NCBI GenBank assembly: GCA_001938995.1
Contig: MKZN01000015.1
Span: 1 to 64,000, forward strand
Direction: 5' to 3'
From: Bacillus pumilus
Lineage (GTDB): Bacteria > Bacillota > Bacilli > Bacillales > Bacillaceae
Length of the DNA stretch: 64,000 nt
Shown here: piece after piece, positions 41,660 through 50,666 of the stretch
How the letters are laid out: each line of letters starts with the position of its first letter
How positions within the stretch are numbered: position 1 is the first letter of the stretch
The notes under the pieces: model-generated
The model's input: the letters and a program-made list of their open reading frames with translations, nothing else
What the model was told of the DNA's origin: nothing
Databases searched by the model: none
Made by a program: the position numbers and the translations under genes

Positions 41660-44452
41660 ATGAAAATACGTTCACTCCATATTGCGAATTTCGGGAAATT
41701 TATCAATCGAACCTTTCACTTTTCTGATGACGGCTTTCAGCTTGTTTATGGTCTGAATGAATCGGGGAAAACGACATTGAAAGCGTTTATTGAATCGATG
41801 TTATTTGGGTTTCCTAAAAATAATGTGTACAAGCCAACATATGGTTCTTTTTATGGCGGTTCGCTCACCTGTTCACTTGGTGAATTAGGTATCATTCACA
41901 TTGAGAGAACATCCGATCGAGGTGGTCAAGCACAGGTAACGCTACCAAATGGTGAAACAAAAGACGAAACCTATCTTCGCACCATATTAAAAGGAACGGA
42001 CCGCAGATTGTTTCAAGCGATTTATTCATTCGATGTGTTTGGTCTGCAAAATGTACAAGCTTTAAATCAAGATCAAATCGGTGAATTTTTACTTTTTTCA
42101 AGCTTGTTTGGCTCAGATGCGGCTTCCAAGATGGATAGTCGGCTATTAAAGCGACAGGAACTACTGTTTAAACCAAATGGCCGGAAGCCAGAATTAAATC
42201 AACAGCTTGATCGTTTAAAAGAACTAAGAGGCAAGCTGAAGCAGGCCAAATGGCAAGAAGGACAGTATTCAGAAAAGAGACAGGAACAAACTCAATTAAC
42301 GGAGCAGATTAAACAGCTTCAAAAAGAAGCTGAAGAAGCACAAGAAGACATGTATCGATTGACAGAACTCATCCGACTTTATCCAAAGATAGAGAAAAAG
42401 GTGCAGTTAAAAAAGGAATTGGCTCGTTACCCAGAACGTGTCAAACGATTTAGACAGGAAACAGAACATGAACTTGATAAATTAGAATCACATCTTCATC
42501 CGCAAAAAGCCCAATTAACAGCATTGGAGCAAAAATTAGATCAACTCTATACCACACTTGCACAATATCAACCATTATATGACAAAGAAACACGTATAAA
42601 GATCAATCGAGTTATCGATGAATCTCCAGATGCAGAACTTATGAGGAATCGCTTAGTAGAATATCAGGCAGAGAGAGAGTCATTGAAACAAAAAATAGAA
42701 GAGGCTACATCAAAGCTGAAATGGCAATCTTCAATGAAGCTAAAGCAGATCGACGACTCACTTGATTTTGAGTGGGAATTAAAGGAGGCTGTCGGCCGTT
42801 ACGTTCGTTTAATGGATCGAAAGGCACAGCTCGATGAACGCTTTGATCATGCAAGACATGAATTAGAAGAAGCAGAAGCCACTCTAAAAGGATTAAAGGA
42901 ACAAATAGGCGTAAAGCAGGACGCAGAAGGTGAGCGTGCAACAAGAACGCAAGGAAAAGGGAAACAAACGTACGTTCAAGCGTGGTTATTCCCACTAGTG
43001 TGGATGCTTGATGCCGTTTTGATGTTCGTTTTATTCTTTTTAGCAACTTGGTGGGTGACTTTGCTGTTTGCAGGATTTTCTGTTTTCATCTTAATAACGA
43101 TGTATTCGTTATTAAAGCATGCTCATTTGAGACAAGGGAATAGCGACGGGGGTGTTGATTCCTATCACATTCAAACAGCTTCAGCTGAAACGGTTGTGAG
43201 GCAAAAGGAGCTTCTTTACGAAAGGATCATCCGTCAATATGAAGACTGGGAAAAAGAGCTAGAACCCATTCAACAACAGGTAGAAGACATGAAAAGACAG
43301 CTTGGCTTGTCATCAGAGCTTTCATTTCTCGTAGAAGCCTTTCATGTTCTGAAACAATTAAAAACGAATACAGCGGCATATGAGCAGCTTGAATACGACA
43401 TCGAAGAGCTCATCGATCGGCTCTCTATCTATGAACATAAAGTGTCGTCTTTAAGTGGGTTACTCCAACGAAATGAAGGAACAATTCAAGAGGTGATGTC
43501 CGTCTTCCAAGAGATATTAAAGGATGAAGCGAAAAGAGAAAAGGAACGTCAAGCGTTGAACGTATCCATTCAACATGTGAAGCAGCAGTTGACAGAGGTA
43601 GAAAGTGAACTTCAATATTATGAAAAAGAAATGAATGAGTTGTTTCGTCAAGTAGGAGCAGAATCAAAAGAAGATTACCATGTATTGTCCCATTTATCCA
43701 AACAATACCGGAAGCAGTTGTATGACTTACAGCAACTGAATCAAGAGCTGCACCGAAGCGGAGGTTTTGATGAGGAAGAGGGTATCGTCAGTGAGGGGCT
43801 GCACGTGCTTGAAAAGCAAAGTGAACAAATGAAAGAACATCTACAAGAGATTCAAACGAATGTGGAAAATAAGCAGAAACATTTAGCAGAACTGAACGTG
43901 GACATTAGACAGCTTGAGGCTTCAGGTACGGTTTCTGACTTGACTCATCAACTCGCAGTCGAGCAGGAGCATGCAAAGCACCTAGCAAAAAAATGGGCAG
44001 CCATTCAGCTCGTACGATCTGTCATTCGTGAGCAATTGAATGAACATAAAGAAACAAGGTTACCCGCGCTCCTTCAAACAGCTTCCAGCTTGATTCACCC
44101 ACTAACGGATGGTCGATATGAAGCCATCTTGTTTTCAAAGGAAGATGATCGTCTGATTGTGAATAGATCAGATGGGCGAGTTTTCCATCCAGCGGAACTT
44201 TCACAAGCAACATGTGAACAAGTATACCTCGCCATTCGTTTGGCGTTAGCGTTGTCTCATCAAAAGGAAGGGCAGCTTCCATTTATGATGGACGATAGTT
44301 TCGTGCATTTTGATCATGTGCGCTTAGAGAGAGTACAGGAGTTAATGAGTGACCTCACACGAAGTGAGACACAGCTATTTTATTTCACCTGTCACAATCA
44401 CATGAAACAAGCAGCAACCGAAGACCAGATTACGTGTTTAGCTGTTGAATGA
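41660..44452 (+). CDS. yhaN: SMC-like ATPase YhaN
   Basis: 930-aa protein: N-terminal ATPase half with Walker A GLNESGKTT (about 31-39), two long coiled coils (about 170-430 and 490-800), and C-terminal Walker B-like LPFMMDDSFVHFD. In the middle (about 437-487) are two strongly hydrophobic segments (FPLVWMLDAVLMFVLFFLA and a second), replacing the zinc-hook expected for Rad50/SbcC, so the coiled coils probably anchor in the membrane. It partners YhaO and is transcribed with it. The second ATG (41660) suits AAGGAG better than the ATG at 41657. Confidence 0.92.
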   Translation: MKIRSLHIANFGKFINRTFHFSDDGFQLVYGLNESGKTTLKAFIESMLFGFPKNNVYKPTYGSFYGGSLTCSLGELGIIHIERTSDRGGQAQVTLPNGETKDETYLRTILKGTDRRLFQAIYSFDVFGLQNVQALNQDQIGEFLLFSSLFGSDAASKMDSRLLKRQELLFKPNGRKPELNQQLDRLKELRGKLKQAKWQEGQYSEKRQEQTQLTEQIKQLQKEAEEAQEDMYRLTELIRLYPKIEKKVQLKKELARYPERVKRFRQETEHELDKLESHLHPQKAQLTALEQKLDQLYTTLAQYQPLYDKETRIKINRVIDESPDAELMRNRLVEYQAERESLKQKIEEATSKLKWQSSMKLKQIDDSLDFEWELKEAVGRYVRLMDRKAQLDERFDHARHELEEAEATLKGLKEQIGVKQDAEGERATRTQGKGKQTYVQAWLFPLVWMLDAVLMFVLFFLATWWVTLLFAGFSVFILITMYSLLKHAHLRQGNSDGGVDSYHIQTASAETVVRQKELLYERIIRQYEDWEKELEPIQQQVEDMKRQLGLSSELSFLVEAFHVLKQLKTNTAAYEQLEYDIEELIDRLSIYEHKVSSLSGLLQRNEGTIQEVMSVFQEILKDEAKREKERQALNVSIQHVKQQLTEVESELQYYEKEMNELFRQVGAESKEDYHVLSHLSKQYRKQLYDLQQLNQELHRSGGFDEEEGIVSEGLHVLEKQSEQMKEHLQEIQTNVENKQKHLAELNVDIRQLEASGTVSDLTHQLAVEQEHAKHLAKKWAAIQLVRSVIREQLNEHKETRLPALLQTASSLIHPLTDGRYEAILFSKEDDRLIVNRSDGRVFHPAELSQATCEQVYLAIRLALALSHQKEGQLPFMMDDSFVHFDHVRLERVQELMSDLTRSETQLFYFTCHNHMKQAATEDQITCLAVE

Positions 44453-44479
44453 TTGACAAATAATGACGTATGTTATACT
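44453..44479 (+). promoter_or_regulatory. candidate SigA promoter of yhaM
   Basis: TTGACA (44453-44458) and TATACT (44474-44479), spacing 15 bp (short), between yhaN and yhaM. -10 is preceded by TG-T, resembling an extended -10. Confidence 0.45.
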
Positions 44480-44514
44480 TATATGAGCAGAAACATGGAA
44501 GGAGCTTTTATTGA

Positions 44515-45459
44515 ATGGCTAAAGGGATCATGACCTATGATGTCGGCGAACAAGTTGACCTGCATTTATTAATTAAATCATCTACTAAAGGAATTGCAAG
44601 TAATGGCAAACCATTTTTAACGTTAATTCTTCAAGATCAAAGTGGGGATATTGAAGCGAAATTATGGGATGCAAAGCAAAATGATGAACTCACATATGCA
44701 CCACAAACCATCGTGAAGGTAGTAGGTGACATCCATCATTATCGCGGGAGAAATCAGCTGAAACTTAGGAATATACGCCCTGTTGCTGAAAACGAACAAA
44801 TCCGAATCGATGATTTTCTCGAAACAGCTCCTATTCCGAAACACGATATGATGGATACGATTATGCAATATATTTTTGATATGAAAAATCCGAATATCCA
44901 GCGTGTGACGAGACATTTACTCAAGAAATATGGACAAGAGTTTGCTGATTATCCAGCCGCTACAAAAAACCATCACGAATTTGTCTCTGGTCTTGCCTAC
45001 CATGTGGTGTCCATGCTGCATTTGGCAAAATCAATCGTTGATCTGTATCCATCACTAGATCGAGATCTATTATACTCAGGTATTATTTTACATGATTTAG
45101 GTAAAGTAAAAGAGCTATCGGGTCCGGTATCAACAACGTATACTGTAGAGGGAAATCTCATTGGTCATATTTCCATTATGGTGACAGAAATTGCAAAAGC
45201 AGCAGAAGAGCTAAGTATAGATTCAGAGGAAATTCTGATTTTACAGCATTTGGTGCTTAGTCATCATGGAAAAGGCGAGTGGGGAAGTCCTAAGCCTCCT
45301 ATGGTGAAGGAAGCTGAGATTCTCCATTATATTGATAATCTTGATGCAAAAATGAACATGATGGATCGTGCGCTAGCGCATGTGAAACCGGGAGAATATA
45401 CGGAGCGTATTTTTGCACTAGAGAACCGCTCGTTTTATAAACCAACCTTTCATGAATAA
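44515..45459 (+). CDS. yhaM: 3'-5' exoribonuclease YhaM
   Basis: 314-aa nuclease with N-terminal OB fold (about 10-95, nucleic-acid binding) and C-terminal HD domain (about 160-290). HD motif is visible in [12 protein letters not shown], with further histidines in [17 protein letters not shown]. It degrades RNA (and some ssDNA) from the 3' end in the cytoplasm. AAGGAG is 12 nt from the ATG, a rather long gap. It follows yhaN by 62 bp with an own promoter candidate, and has its own terminator. Confidence 0.94.
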   Translation: MAKGIMTYDVGEQVDLHLLIKSSTKGIASNGKPFLTLILQDQSGDIEAKLWDAKQNDELTYAPQTIVKVVGDIHHYRGRNQLKLRNIRPVAENEQIRIDDFLETAPIPKHDMMDTIMQYIFDMKNPNIQRVTRHLLKKYGQEFADYPAATKNHHEFVSGLAYHVVSMLHLAKSIVDLYPSLDRDLLYSGIILHDLGKVKELSGPVSTTYTVEGNLIGHISIMVTEIAKAAEELSIDSEEILILQHLVLSHHGKGEWGSPKPPMVKEAEILHYIDNLDAKMNMMDRALAHVKPGEYTERIFALENRSFYKPTFHE

Positions 45460-45466
45460 GAATGCC

Positions 45467-45499
45467 AAAACGTCCGTATCAAGCGGGCGTTTTTTTCAT
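45467..45499 (+). terminator. yhaM terminator
   Basis: AAAACGTCCG (45467-45476) pairs with CGGGCGTTTT (45484-45493), one wobble, then T-run. Confidence 0.85.
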
Positions 45500-45576
45500 A
45501 ACTTGTCTCCTTTTTGCATAAGCATGTAACACAAGGCAAAAAGACCATGTCCTGATAAAAGGAGGCGTTCAAGCAG

Positions 45577-45807
45577 ATGTTGTTTTTTCCATGGTGGGTA
45601 TATGCATGTATCATTGGCATTATTTTTTGTGCGTATCAACTAATGACTACTGCGAAAGAGGAGCAGGAAATTGATCAATCCTTTATTGAAAAGGAAGGTG
45701 AAATTTTTATTGAACGAATGGAACAAGAGAAAGCACGCAGACGTCAGCATCAGCAAGTGAACGAATCACAGGAAACGATGAAACATGAGGACCATTCAAT
45801 TGCTTAA
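45577..45807 (+). CDS. yhaL: sporulation protein YhaL
   Basis: 76-aa protein with an N-terminal membrane helix (about 4-26) and a charged, acidic/basic cytoplasmic tail rich in E, K, R and Q. It matches YhaL by position between yhaM and prsA and by size; the B. subtilis gene is a sporulation gene of undefined function. ATG follows AAAGGAGG at 11 nt. It shares a bidirectional terminator with prsA. Confidence 0.85.
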   Translation: MLFFPWWVYACIIGIIFCAYQLMTTAKEEQEIDQSFIEKEGEIFIERMEQEKARRRQHQQVNESQETMKHEDHSIA

Positions 45808-45821
45808 TCATCTGTTTATAC

Positions 45822-45858
45822 AAAAAAACCCGCTACGGGGTGACCGTAGCGGGGCTTT
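45822..45858. terminator. bidirectional terminator yhaL / prsA
   Basis: CCCGCTACGG (45829-45838) pairs perfectly with CCGTAGCGGG (45844-45853), flanked by A7 and a T-rich stretch. Confidence 0.9.
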
Positions 45859-45864
45859 TCTGTA

Positions 45865-46737
45865 TTATTGGTTTTGGTTCATTGGTGTTTGTTGAGATTT
45901 TTCTTTGAACGTATTTTGAAGCTCTTTGTCTTTTACTTTCACATCGGCATCTTTAACTAAATCGTTTAGGACCGATTGAATTTCATTTGTGTCTGATTGC
46001 TTTTGATTAAGAAGTTCTTTTTTCAAGTCCGCTTTCATGTCATCGTACTTGCCGCGTTCTTCGGTCTTTTTAATGATATGGTAGCCGAACTGTGATTTCA
46101 CAGGGCTGCTGATTTCATTCACTTTCAGTTTGAATGCAGCTTTACTGAAATTCTCATCCATTTGGCCTTCTTTCGCAAACCAGCCTACATCGCCGCCTTG
46201 TGCTGCAGAAGCCGTATCAGTTGAATATTCAGTCACAAGATCTTCCCATTTTCCGCCTTTATCTAATTTCTTTTCAACTTCTTCAGCTGTTTTCTTATCA
46301 GCCACTAAAATATGGCTCGCACGGATTTTCCCTTTTAGATCATCATAATAAGCTTTTACTTCTTTATCAGTGATTTTGATGTTAGCTTTTGCAGCTTTTT
46401 GAGTCAGCAGCTCATATTTCACTTGATCTTTGATGAAATCTTTTCCGAATTCATCTTGAAGTTGTTTTAAACGGTCTTCTCCAAGTGTCTTTTTATACTC
46501 TTCCATTTTCTTATCGATTTCTTTATCGGATACTTTGTATTTGTCAGCAAGTACCTTTTGTTGAACAAGTAGGTTTAACGCATCTCCACCCGCTTGTTTT
46601 TTCAGTGTAGTATAGAGTTCTCCTTTTGTGACATCTCCGGATTTTGTCGTTGCAATTACATCTTTATCACCGCTACTACATGCGCCAAGAGTTAACACAC
46701 TAACTGCTGTTACAGCTGCTAAAGCTATTTTTTTCAT
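45865..46737 (-). CDS. prsA: foldase lipoprotein PrsA
   Basis: 290-aa membrane-anchored lipoprotein. Signal peptide with lipobox LGAC, lipidated cysteine C20. The parvulin-type peptidyl-prolyl isomerase domain is about 136-226 (RASHILVADK, QGGDVGWFAKEGQM, FGYHIIKK), flanked by charged chaperone-like N and C parts. It assists folding of exported proteins at the outer face of the membrane, including penicillin-binding proteins and amylases. A SigA promoter is visible upstream. It is essential in B. subtilis. Confidence 0.96.
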   Translation of the reverse strand: MKKIALAAVTAVSVLTLGACSSGDKDVIATTKSGDVTKGELYTTLKKQAGGDALNLLVQQKVLADKYKVSDKEIDKKMEEYKKTLGEDRLKQLQDEFGKDFIKDQVKYELLTQKAAKANIKITDKEVKAYYDDLKGKIRASHILVADKKTAEEVEKKLDKGGKWEDLVTEYSTDTASAAQGGDVGWFAKEGQMDENFSKAAFKLKVNEISSPVKSQFGYHIIKKTEERGKYDDMKADLKKELLNQKQSDTNEIQSVLNDLVKDADVKVKDKELQNTFKEKSQQTPMNQNQ

Positions 46738-46782
46738 TCAAAAAACACTCCTAATCTTTCCAAATTATTTACCATTGCTTGT

Positions 46783-46810
46783 ATCATAACATATTGTGAC
46801 ACGCTGTAAA
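46783..46810 (-). promoter_or_regulatory. SigA promoter of prsA
   Basis: On the minus strand TTTACA (46805-46810) and TATGAT (46783-46788), 16-bp spacing, about 46 bp ahead of the prsA start. Confidence 0.65.
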
Positions 46811-46898
46811 AAGAAATGCAAACGGTAGGGCATTCGTCTAGTCAAATTTTTTCGCGCGACATACACATATAGTGATCACAAAAAGGAGGCTGAATTAT

Positions 46899-46985
46899 AT
46901 GGGAGCAGGATATTCTAATGGATTTGCTTTGTTGGTCGTGCTATTCATTTTGCTGATCATCGTTGGTGCAGCATATCTTTACTAA
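46899..46985 (+). CDS. YjcZ/SscA-type miniprotein 1
   Basis: 28-aa hydrophobic protein (MGAGYSNGFALLVVLFILLI then IVGAAYLY) of the YjcZ-type small sporulation protein family, similar to spore coat assembly miniprotein SscA (YhzE). One membrane helix follows a short glycine-rich head. AGGAGG is 9 nt before the ATG. A CATACA-containing sequence upstream (46860-46868) resembles mother-cell sigma -10 elements. It has its own terminator. Confidence 0.8.
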   Translation: MGAGYSNGFALLVVLFILLIIVGAAYLY

Positions 46986-47007
46986 TTAAATTGCTGTTAC
47001 AGAAGGG

Positions 47008-47044
47008 AGCCGTTCTGCCTTATGTGGGAACGGTTCTTTTTTTT
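47008..47044 (+). terminator. terminator of miniprotein 1
   Basis: AGCCGTTC (47008-47015) pairs with GAACGGTT (47028-47035), one wobble, then T8. Confidence 0.8.
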
Positions 47045-47132
47045 CAAACGATGACAGGTGCCTAAACGTTTTCAATTTAACTGCATACACTGTGCTTAGA
47101 ACAGAGGAAGAACTGGCAGGAGGTGTTTTTAC

Positions 47133-47222
47133 ATGGGAGGAGAAGTATTTGCTGGCGGTTTTGCACTAGTCGTCGTGTTATTTATCTTATTGATCATTAT
47201 CGGTGCATCTTGGATTTGCTAA
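47133..47222 (+). CDS. YjcZ/SscA-type miniprotein 2
   Basis: 29-aa paralogue of the previous gene (MGGEVFAGGFALVVVLFILL then IIIGASWIC), with the same FALxVVLFILLI core and a terminal Cys. AGGAGG is upstream (about 47119-47124). A SigK-like arrangement, AC then CATACAC (about 47083-47089), precedes it. Likely a tandem duplication expressed during sporulation. Confidence 0.8.
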   Translation: MGGEVFAGGFALVVVLFILLIIIGASWIC

Positions 47223-47238
47223 TAGATCATAGAACACA

Positions 47239-47266
47239 AAAAGCTGCCCTAAAAATGGCAGCTTTT
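47239..47266. terminator. bidirectional terminator
   Basis: AAAAGCTGCC (47239-47248) pairs with GGCAGCTTTT (47257-47266), T-rich on both flanks; separates miniprotein 2 from the convergent short frame at 47276-47461. Confidence 0.85.
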
Positions 47267-47275
47267 GCTTTGATC

Positions 47276-47461
47276 TTAAATGGTAATGGTAATCTCAACA
47301 AATGATGATATGAGTAAGATCAGTATGGATACATTGATAAAGCGGAACACCTTATCATGCCGTTCTTCAGGAATCTCTCTGACAAGGCATAATGTATTAG
47401 TAAGCCTATTTATTGAATACACAATAAACGCGGCAAAGACGATGAAGTAAAATAAAACTAT
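47276..47461 (-). CDS. possible two-helix membrane protein without a standard start
   Basis: A 61-codon minus-strand frame with two hydrophobic helices (start IVLFYFIVFAAFIVYSINRL, end VSILILLISSFVEITITI) separated by a charged loop (REIPEERHDKVFR). The stop is 10 bp before a good terminator. No ATG, GTG or TTG precedes the first helix. The likely first codon is ATA (47461), 7 nt after AGGGGGG; the next in-frame GTG would remove the first helix. A start through sequence error or a rare codon is possible. Confidence 0.4.
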   Translation of the reverse strand: MVLFYFIVFAAFIVYSINRLTNTLCLVREIPEERHDKVFRFINVSILILLISSFVEITITI

Positions 47462-47542
47462 CGGAGATCCCCCCTCTCTATGCTATTCCATACTACATTA
47501 CCAAATTTTTTATGAAAAAGATAGAAGTTGGCTTTAAAAACC

Positions 47543-48061
47543 TCATGATGAGGAAGTATGGTCAACTAAAATATCAAACTCGTCTTGGGCTTGGTCGATG
47601 ACACAAGATTTCGGTGCTTTTAGCAGTTTCCATGCAAATAAAAAGTCAGGCAAACAGTAGCCGGCATGAATACTTGCGATGATGATAAAATAGTGTGCGT
47701 ACATGGGAAACATCATGCCTAATACAAAGTAAACAGGTGAGATGACACAAAACGGGCTCAGTAGTGATAAGAGCATCACCCTTTTTGGCACGAGCTGCCA
47801 GCAATTTCGCTTAAATAACGTCATTTTTTTCTTGTTTTTCATGACTGGGATCAAGTGAACCACACGGTGGACAAGCATTGTCGCAAATAACAACATCACA
47901 AAAAGCGGTGCGTTGTGACTGCTTAGTCTCGTTTCAGGATGCGTCAGTTGAAAACATAAGAAAGCCATAATGAAAAAGAGTATTGTAAGACTTATTGCTG
48001 AAATCATCATTCTTGTATAACCATAATCTTTCTCAAGATTAATGGTCTTCCAACAATTCAT
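47543..48061 (-). CDS. yhaJ: DUF3267 membrane protein YhaJ
   Basis: 172-aa membrane protein with about four hydrophobic segments (roughly 17-40, 52-70, 95-120, 121-145). It resembles the DUF3267 family, which often carries HExxH; here the second helix has HRVVH, lacking the catalytic Glu. The position before yhaI-scoC matches B. subtilis yhaJ. The start is ATG; upstream has GGAAGGATG. Function unknown. Confidence 0.75.
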   Translation of the reverse strand: MNCWKTINLEKDYGYTRMMISAISLTILFFIMAFLCFQLTHPETRLSSHNAPLFVMLLFATMLVHRVVHLIPVMKNKKKMTLFKRNCWQLVPKRVMLLSLLSPFCVISPVYFVLGMMFPMYAHYFIIIASIHAGYCLPDFLFAWKLLKAPKSCVIDQAQDEFDILVDHTSSS

Positions 48062-48292
48062 TTTTCATCCTTCCAATCTCAAGTATCTTATTGAATATCT
48101 CAAGATAATTTACTCTTCTTCAAGATAAAAATCAATGGTTTTGATGAAAAAAAATAAAATGTTCGTTTCATATGGAATTTAGAGAGGAAATGTTGGATTT
48201 TTCAAGAAAAAAGGACATAAGGGAGGTTCGTCTCTTTCGTCAATGAGTAATTTCGGCTAAAATAGAAAGACTAAGAGAAAGAGGGAACGTAC

Positions 48293-48637
48293 ATGAGGAT
48301 TGAGGAACGATTGAATCAGCTCGAATATTATATGGAACTTTTACTGACGACGACAGATATGAGCCAGTATCCATATTATGCGCTATTGATTCGGCAGCGC
48401 GTAAACAAAGAAGAGGCTAAGGACATTGAGCGTATTTGTGCTGAGCTTTTAGACGAAATGGATAAACAAAAAGCACAAGGTTATGTCATGTTTGACAATC
48501 TCCTTGCGCTTTTTGCGGGACAGTTAATTGAGAAGCTGGATGTTCACGAGACGATTTTTGCTCTACATGATCAAGGGCTGTTTCAGCCATTAATGAATGA
48601 ATTTATAAAGATCATTAAACAATTTGATTTGATTTAA
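48293..48637 (+). CDS. yhaI: DUF1878 protein YhaI
   Basis: 114-aa helical protein matching YhaI in size and position. It is acidic, with a leading [13 protein letters not shown] helix and aromatic clusters. Its last 23 bp overlap the 3' end of convergent scoC, so both cannot have a conventional terminator there. Function unknown. ATG with GAAAGAGGGAA upstream. Confidence 0.85.
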   Translation: MRIEERLNQLEYYMELLLTTTDMSQYPYYALLIRQRVNKEEAKDIERICAELLDEMDKQKAQGYVMFDNLLALFAGQLIEKLDVHETIFALHDQGLFQPLMNEFIKIIKQFDLI

Positions 48638-49235
48638 TCGTTTTTTCTTCTTCTTCAGCTGAGCCTTCAAGTTCCTCATGCCTTTTCGTGACTTTTCCAC
48701 GTTCATCCAAAAAGTCTTTCTCAATGTTTGAAAATGATTTTTCGAAAATCTCCATGAAGTCCTCGCCATAAATGTTTCGGATAATACACATCATTTCTAA
48801 AATTTCAGGGAACTTTCCGTAAATGTCATGAAGCGGCTGTGCGCCTTTGACAATACCAGTTCTTGCCGGGTCATAATCTTCGAGTAGTTGATGGAATGTC
48901 TCTTCGCCTTTTGGCGTTAGCTCAATATATGTATTCCGTTTATCGTTTAACTTTTTAGAAAATTTCAAAAATCCTCTTTCCTCTAGCTTTTTAGAGAAGT
49001 TAAACGCAGTTGATACATGCATGACGCCAAATTTTGCAATTTCTGATATTGAAGCTCCTTTTAATTGATACGCAATCCATAAAATATGATGTTCATTAAT
49101 ATTGAGGTTATACGGTTTGATCCACTGCTGCCAGTCTTTTTCAATGGATTTCCAAAGAGCCTTGCTCAATTGAGCCATTCTTTGGCTGAATAAAAGTGCT
49201 TCTTTTACATCGAAAGGCTTTTCCGAATGATTCAT
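48615..49235 (-). CDS. scoC: transition-state regulator ScoC (Hpr)
   Basis: MarR-family repressor of 206 aa that in B. subtilis represses protease genes (aprE, nprE) and affects sporulation and peptide uptake. The winged helix includes [31 protein letters not shown], and [12 protein letters not shown] is the wing. ATG at 49235 has TAGGTG 6 nt before; the GTG at 49244 overlaps it. The charged C-terminal tail is longer than the MarR core, as expected for Hpr. Its 3' end overlaps yhaI. Confidence 0.94.
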   Translation of the reverse strand: MNHSEKPFDVKEALLFSQRMAQLSKALWKSIEKDWQQWIKPYNLNINEHHILWIAYQLKGASISEIAKFGVMHVSTAFNFSKKLEERGFLKFSKKLNDKRNTYIELTPKGEETFHQLLEDYDPARTGIVKGAQPLHDIYGKFPEILEMMCIIRNIYGEDFMEIFEKSFSNIEKDFLDERGKVTKRHEELEGSAEEEEKTIKSNQIV

Positions 49236-49358
49236 CCATTTCACCTACTTCTCTATTTGTTGTAATTCTATTATGCCAATAAAATAAAGATTAATAAAGC
49301 TGAAAATTCAAGAATTTTAAAAAGTCGTGAAAAACATTGATAAATAACCTTTTTTTCA

Positions 49359-49390
49359 CAAAAAAAGTGCAGGATACGCATCCCGCACAC
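49359..49390 (-). terminator. yhaH terminator
   Basis: GTGCaGGAT (49367-49375) pairs with ATCCcGCAC (49380-49388) except one mismatch; on the minus strand TTTTTTT follows. Confidence 0.65.
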
Positions 49391-49421
49391 TTTTGTAAAC
49401 GAATATTTTTTTGTGAGAATA

Positions 49422-49778
49422 TTAGTTTTGTAAGGTTTTCTCTAGTTGTTTGAGTTTTTCTTCAATTTCTTGTATTTCTTTTTGCAAGTCTTGCTGATGA
49501 GGTTTGATGTCTTCACGCCATTGCTGAATAGATGTTTGCAATTCAGCACCAACCTCTTTGATGACCTCTGCACTTTCTTTTGCCGTTTCAACTATTTGCT
49601 CTTTTAAAGCTTGTCCATCTCTTTTTAATCTTGTCAGCGTATCTTCAAATTTGTCATAGCCATCTTTCATTTTTTCGCGTACATCTCTGCCAGAAGAGGG
49701 AGTCGTCAGGAGCACTGCCGCACCTCCGAGGAGACCGCCTACAAATAATCCTGTTAATAAAGAACGTCCACTAGCCAT
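49422..49778 (-). CDS. yhaH: YtxH-like protein YhaH
   Basis: 118-aa protein with an N-terminal glycine-rich hydrophobic helix (SLLTGLFVGGLLGGAAVLL, 6-24) followed by a typical TPxSGRxxR motif and a long amphipathic helix with heptad repeats (about 35-115). This YtxH/YhaH family is often a general-stress membrane-associated protein; no SigB promoter was recognised here. ATG with AGAGGTGA upstream. Confidence 0.9.
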   Translation of the reverse strand: MASGRSLLTGLFVGGLLGGAAVLLTTPSSGRDVREKMKDGYDKFEDTLTRLKRDGQALKEQIVETAKESAEVIKEVGAELQTSIQQWREDIKPHQQDLQKEIQEIEEKLKQLEKTLQN

Positions 49779-49904
49779 TCAAATCACCTCTAGTCAAATT
49801 TTACATTCGCATGTTTTGTCTGAGTGTCAGATCAACTTCATTGAACTTCCATACATAGCTTGATTTATTTTAGCATACTTTTGAAGAAAAGGGAGGGGAG
49901 AAGG

Positions 49905-50096
49905 TTGTCTGTCTTTCTGTTCGTATTTACGTGTATCGTTGTCATATTCGCAGGTGGTTCTATTCATTATATAAGACAGCTTGGGTATGCAGGATCTTAT
50001 CCACCCAAACATATATTAAAGCAAAAAGCGCTTGTATGTGCGGTAGGTGCAGGGGTTTCGCTTTCCGTTTTACTGCTGACGCTATTTCTCTTATAA
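49905..50096 (+). CDS. small two-helix membrane protein
   Basis: 63-aa protein beginning MSVFLFVFTCIVVIFAGG with helices at about 3-20 and 42-62, joined by a basic loop (HYIRQLGYAGSYPPKHILKQK). The start is TTG at 49905 after GGGAGGGGAG; upstream codons of the frame have no ribosome binding site. It is divergent from yhaH and convergent with trpP. Function unknown. Confidence 0.65.
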   Translation: MSVFLFVFTCIVVIFAGGSIHYIRQLGYAGSYPPKHILKQKALVCAVGAGVSLSVLLLTLFLL

Positions 50097-50101
50097 AAGT
50101 A

Positions 50102-50135
50102 TGAAAAAAACCTCTTCATAGGTCATGAAGAGGTT
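50102..50135. terminator. bidirectional terminator before trpP
   Basis: AACCTCTTCAT (50109-50119) pairs perfectly with ATGAAGAGGTT (50125-50135), with a T-run on the minus strand for trpP. Confidence 0.85.
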
Positions 50136-50145
50136 CGATTATTCG

Positions 50146-50664
50146 TTAAGCGACTTCTATCATTCTTGCACGCTTTAAAATGGACTGAGCAATCGGGAAG
50201 ACAAATACCATGGCAATGGTATTAATTACGGTTGCTGGAAGAACAACGCCCGCAAGAAGTGCCGGTAATGCAGCTGGCAATCCAGTGATGAGTAAAGCGA
50301 CAGATAGGAAAATCACGCCGGAAACAATGGTTCCAATGGCTGTTAATACGGCCGTTAGGACCAATTTGTTTTTCATCTTCTGACAAGATAAGAAAAGGGC
50401 CAAGAAGATAAATGCAGTCACTGGTTTATCCACCATATTTGGAATTTGTCCGCCTGGGAAACCAGTTGTCAAAGCGGAAATTGCGCCAGTTACAAGGGCA
50501 ATGACGACAACATGCTGTACCTTTGGAAAAAGGATGATGCTTAAAAACATCATGACCAACATCATATCAGGTTTCATACCAAAAAAGATGGGCGGGAAAA
50601 TCGTATGCAAAACGGCTCCCATTGCTGCAAGCAATGACATAATCACTAATTCTTTTGTTTTCAT
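50146..50664 (-). CDS. trpP: tryptophan transporter TrpP
   Basis: 172-aa membrane protein with about five hydrophobic helices, matching TrpP (yhaG) of B. subtilis, a tryptophan uptake protein of the ECF-substrate-binding-like group. Conserved blocks: LLAAMGAVLHTIFPPIFFGMKPDMM and TGFPGGQIPNMVDKP. ATG at 50664 follows GAGGAGAG; the frame is open 19 codons further. The ribosome binding site lies in a run of (G/U)AG triplets, so TRAP with bound tryptophan should block translation. Shares its terminator with the upstream small gene. Confidence 0.93.
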   Translation of the reverse strand: MKTKELVIMSLLAAMGAVLHTIFPPIFFGMKPDMMLVMMFLSIILFPKVQHVVVIALVTGAISALTTGFPGGQIPNMVDKPVTAFIFLALFLSCQKMKNKLVLTAVLTAIGTIVSGVIFLSVALLITGLPAALPALLAGVVLPATVINTIAMVFVFPIAQSILKRARMIEVA

Positions 50665-50666
50665 TT

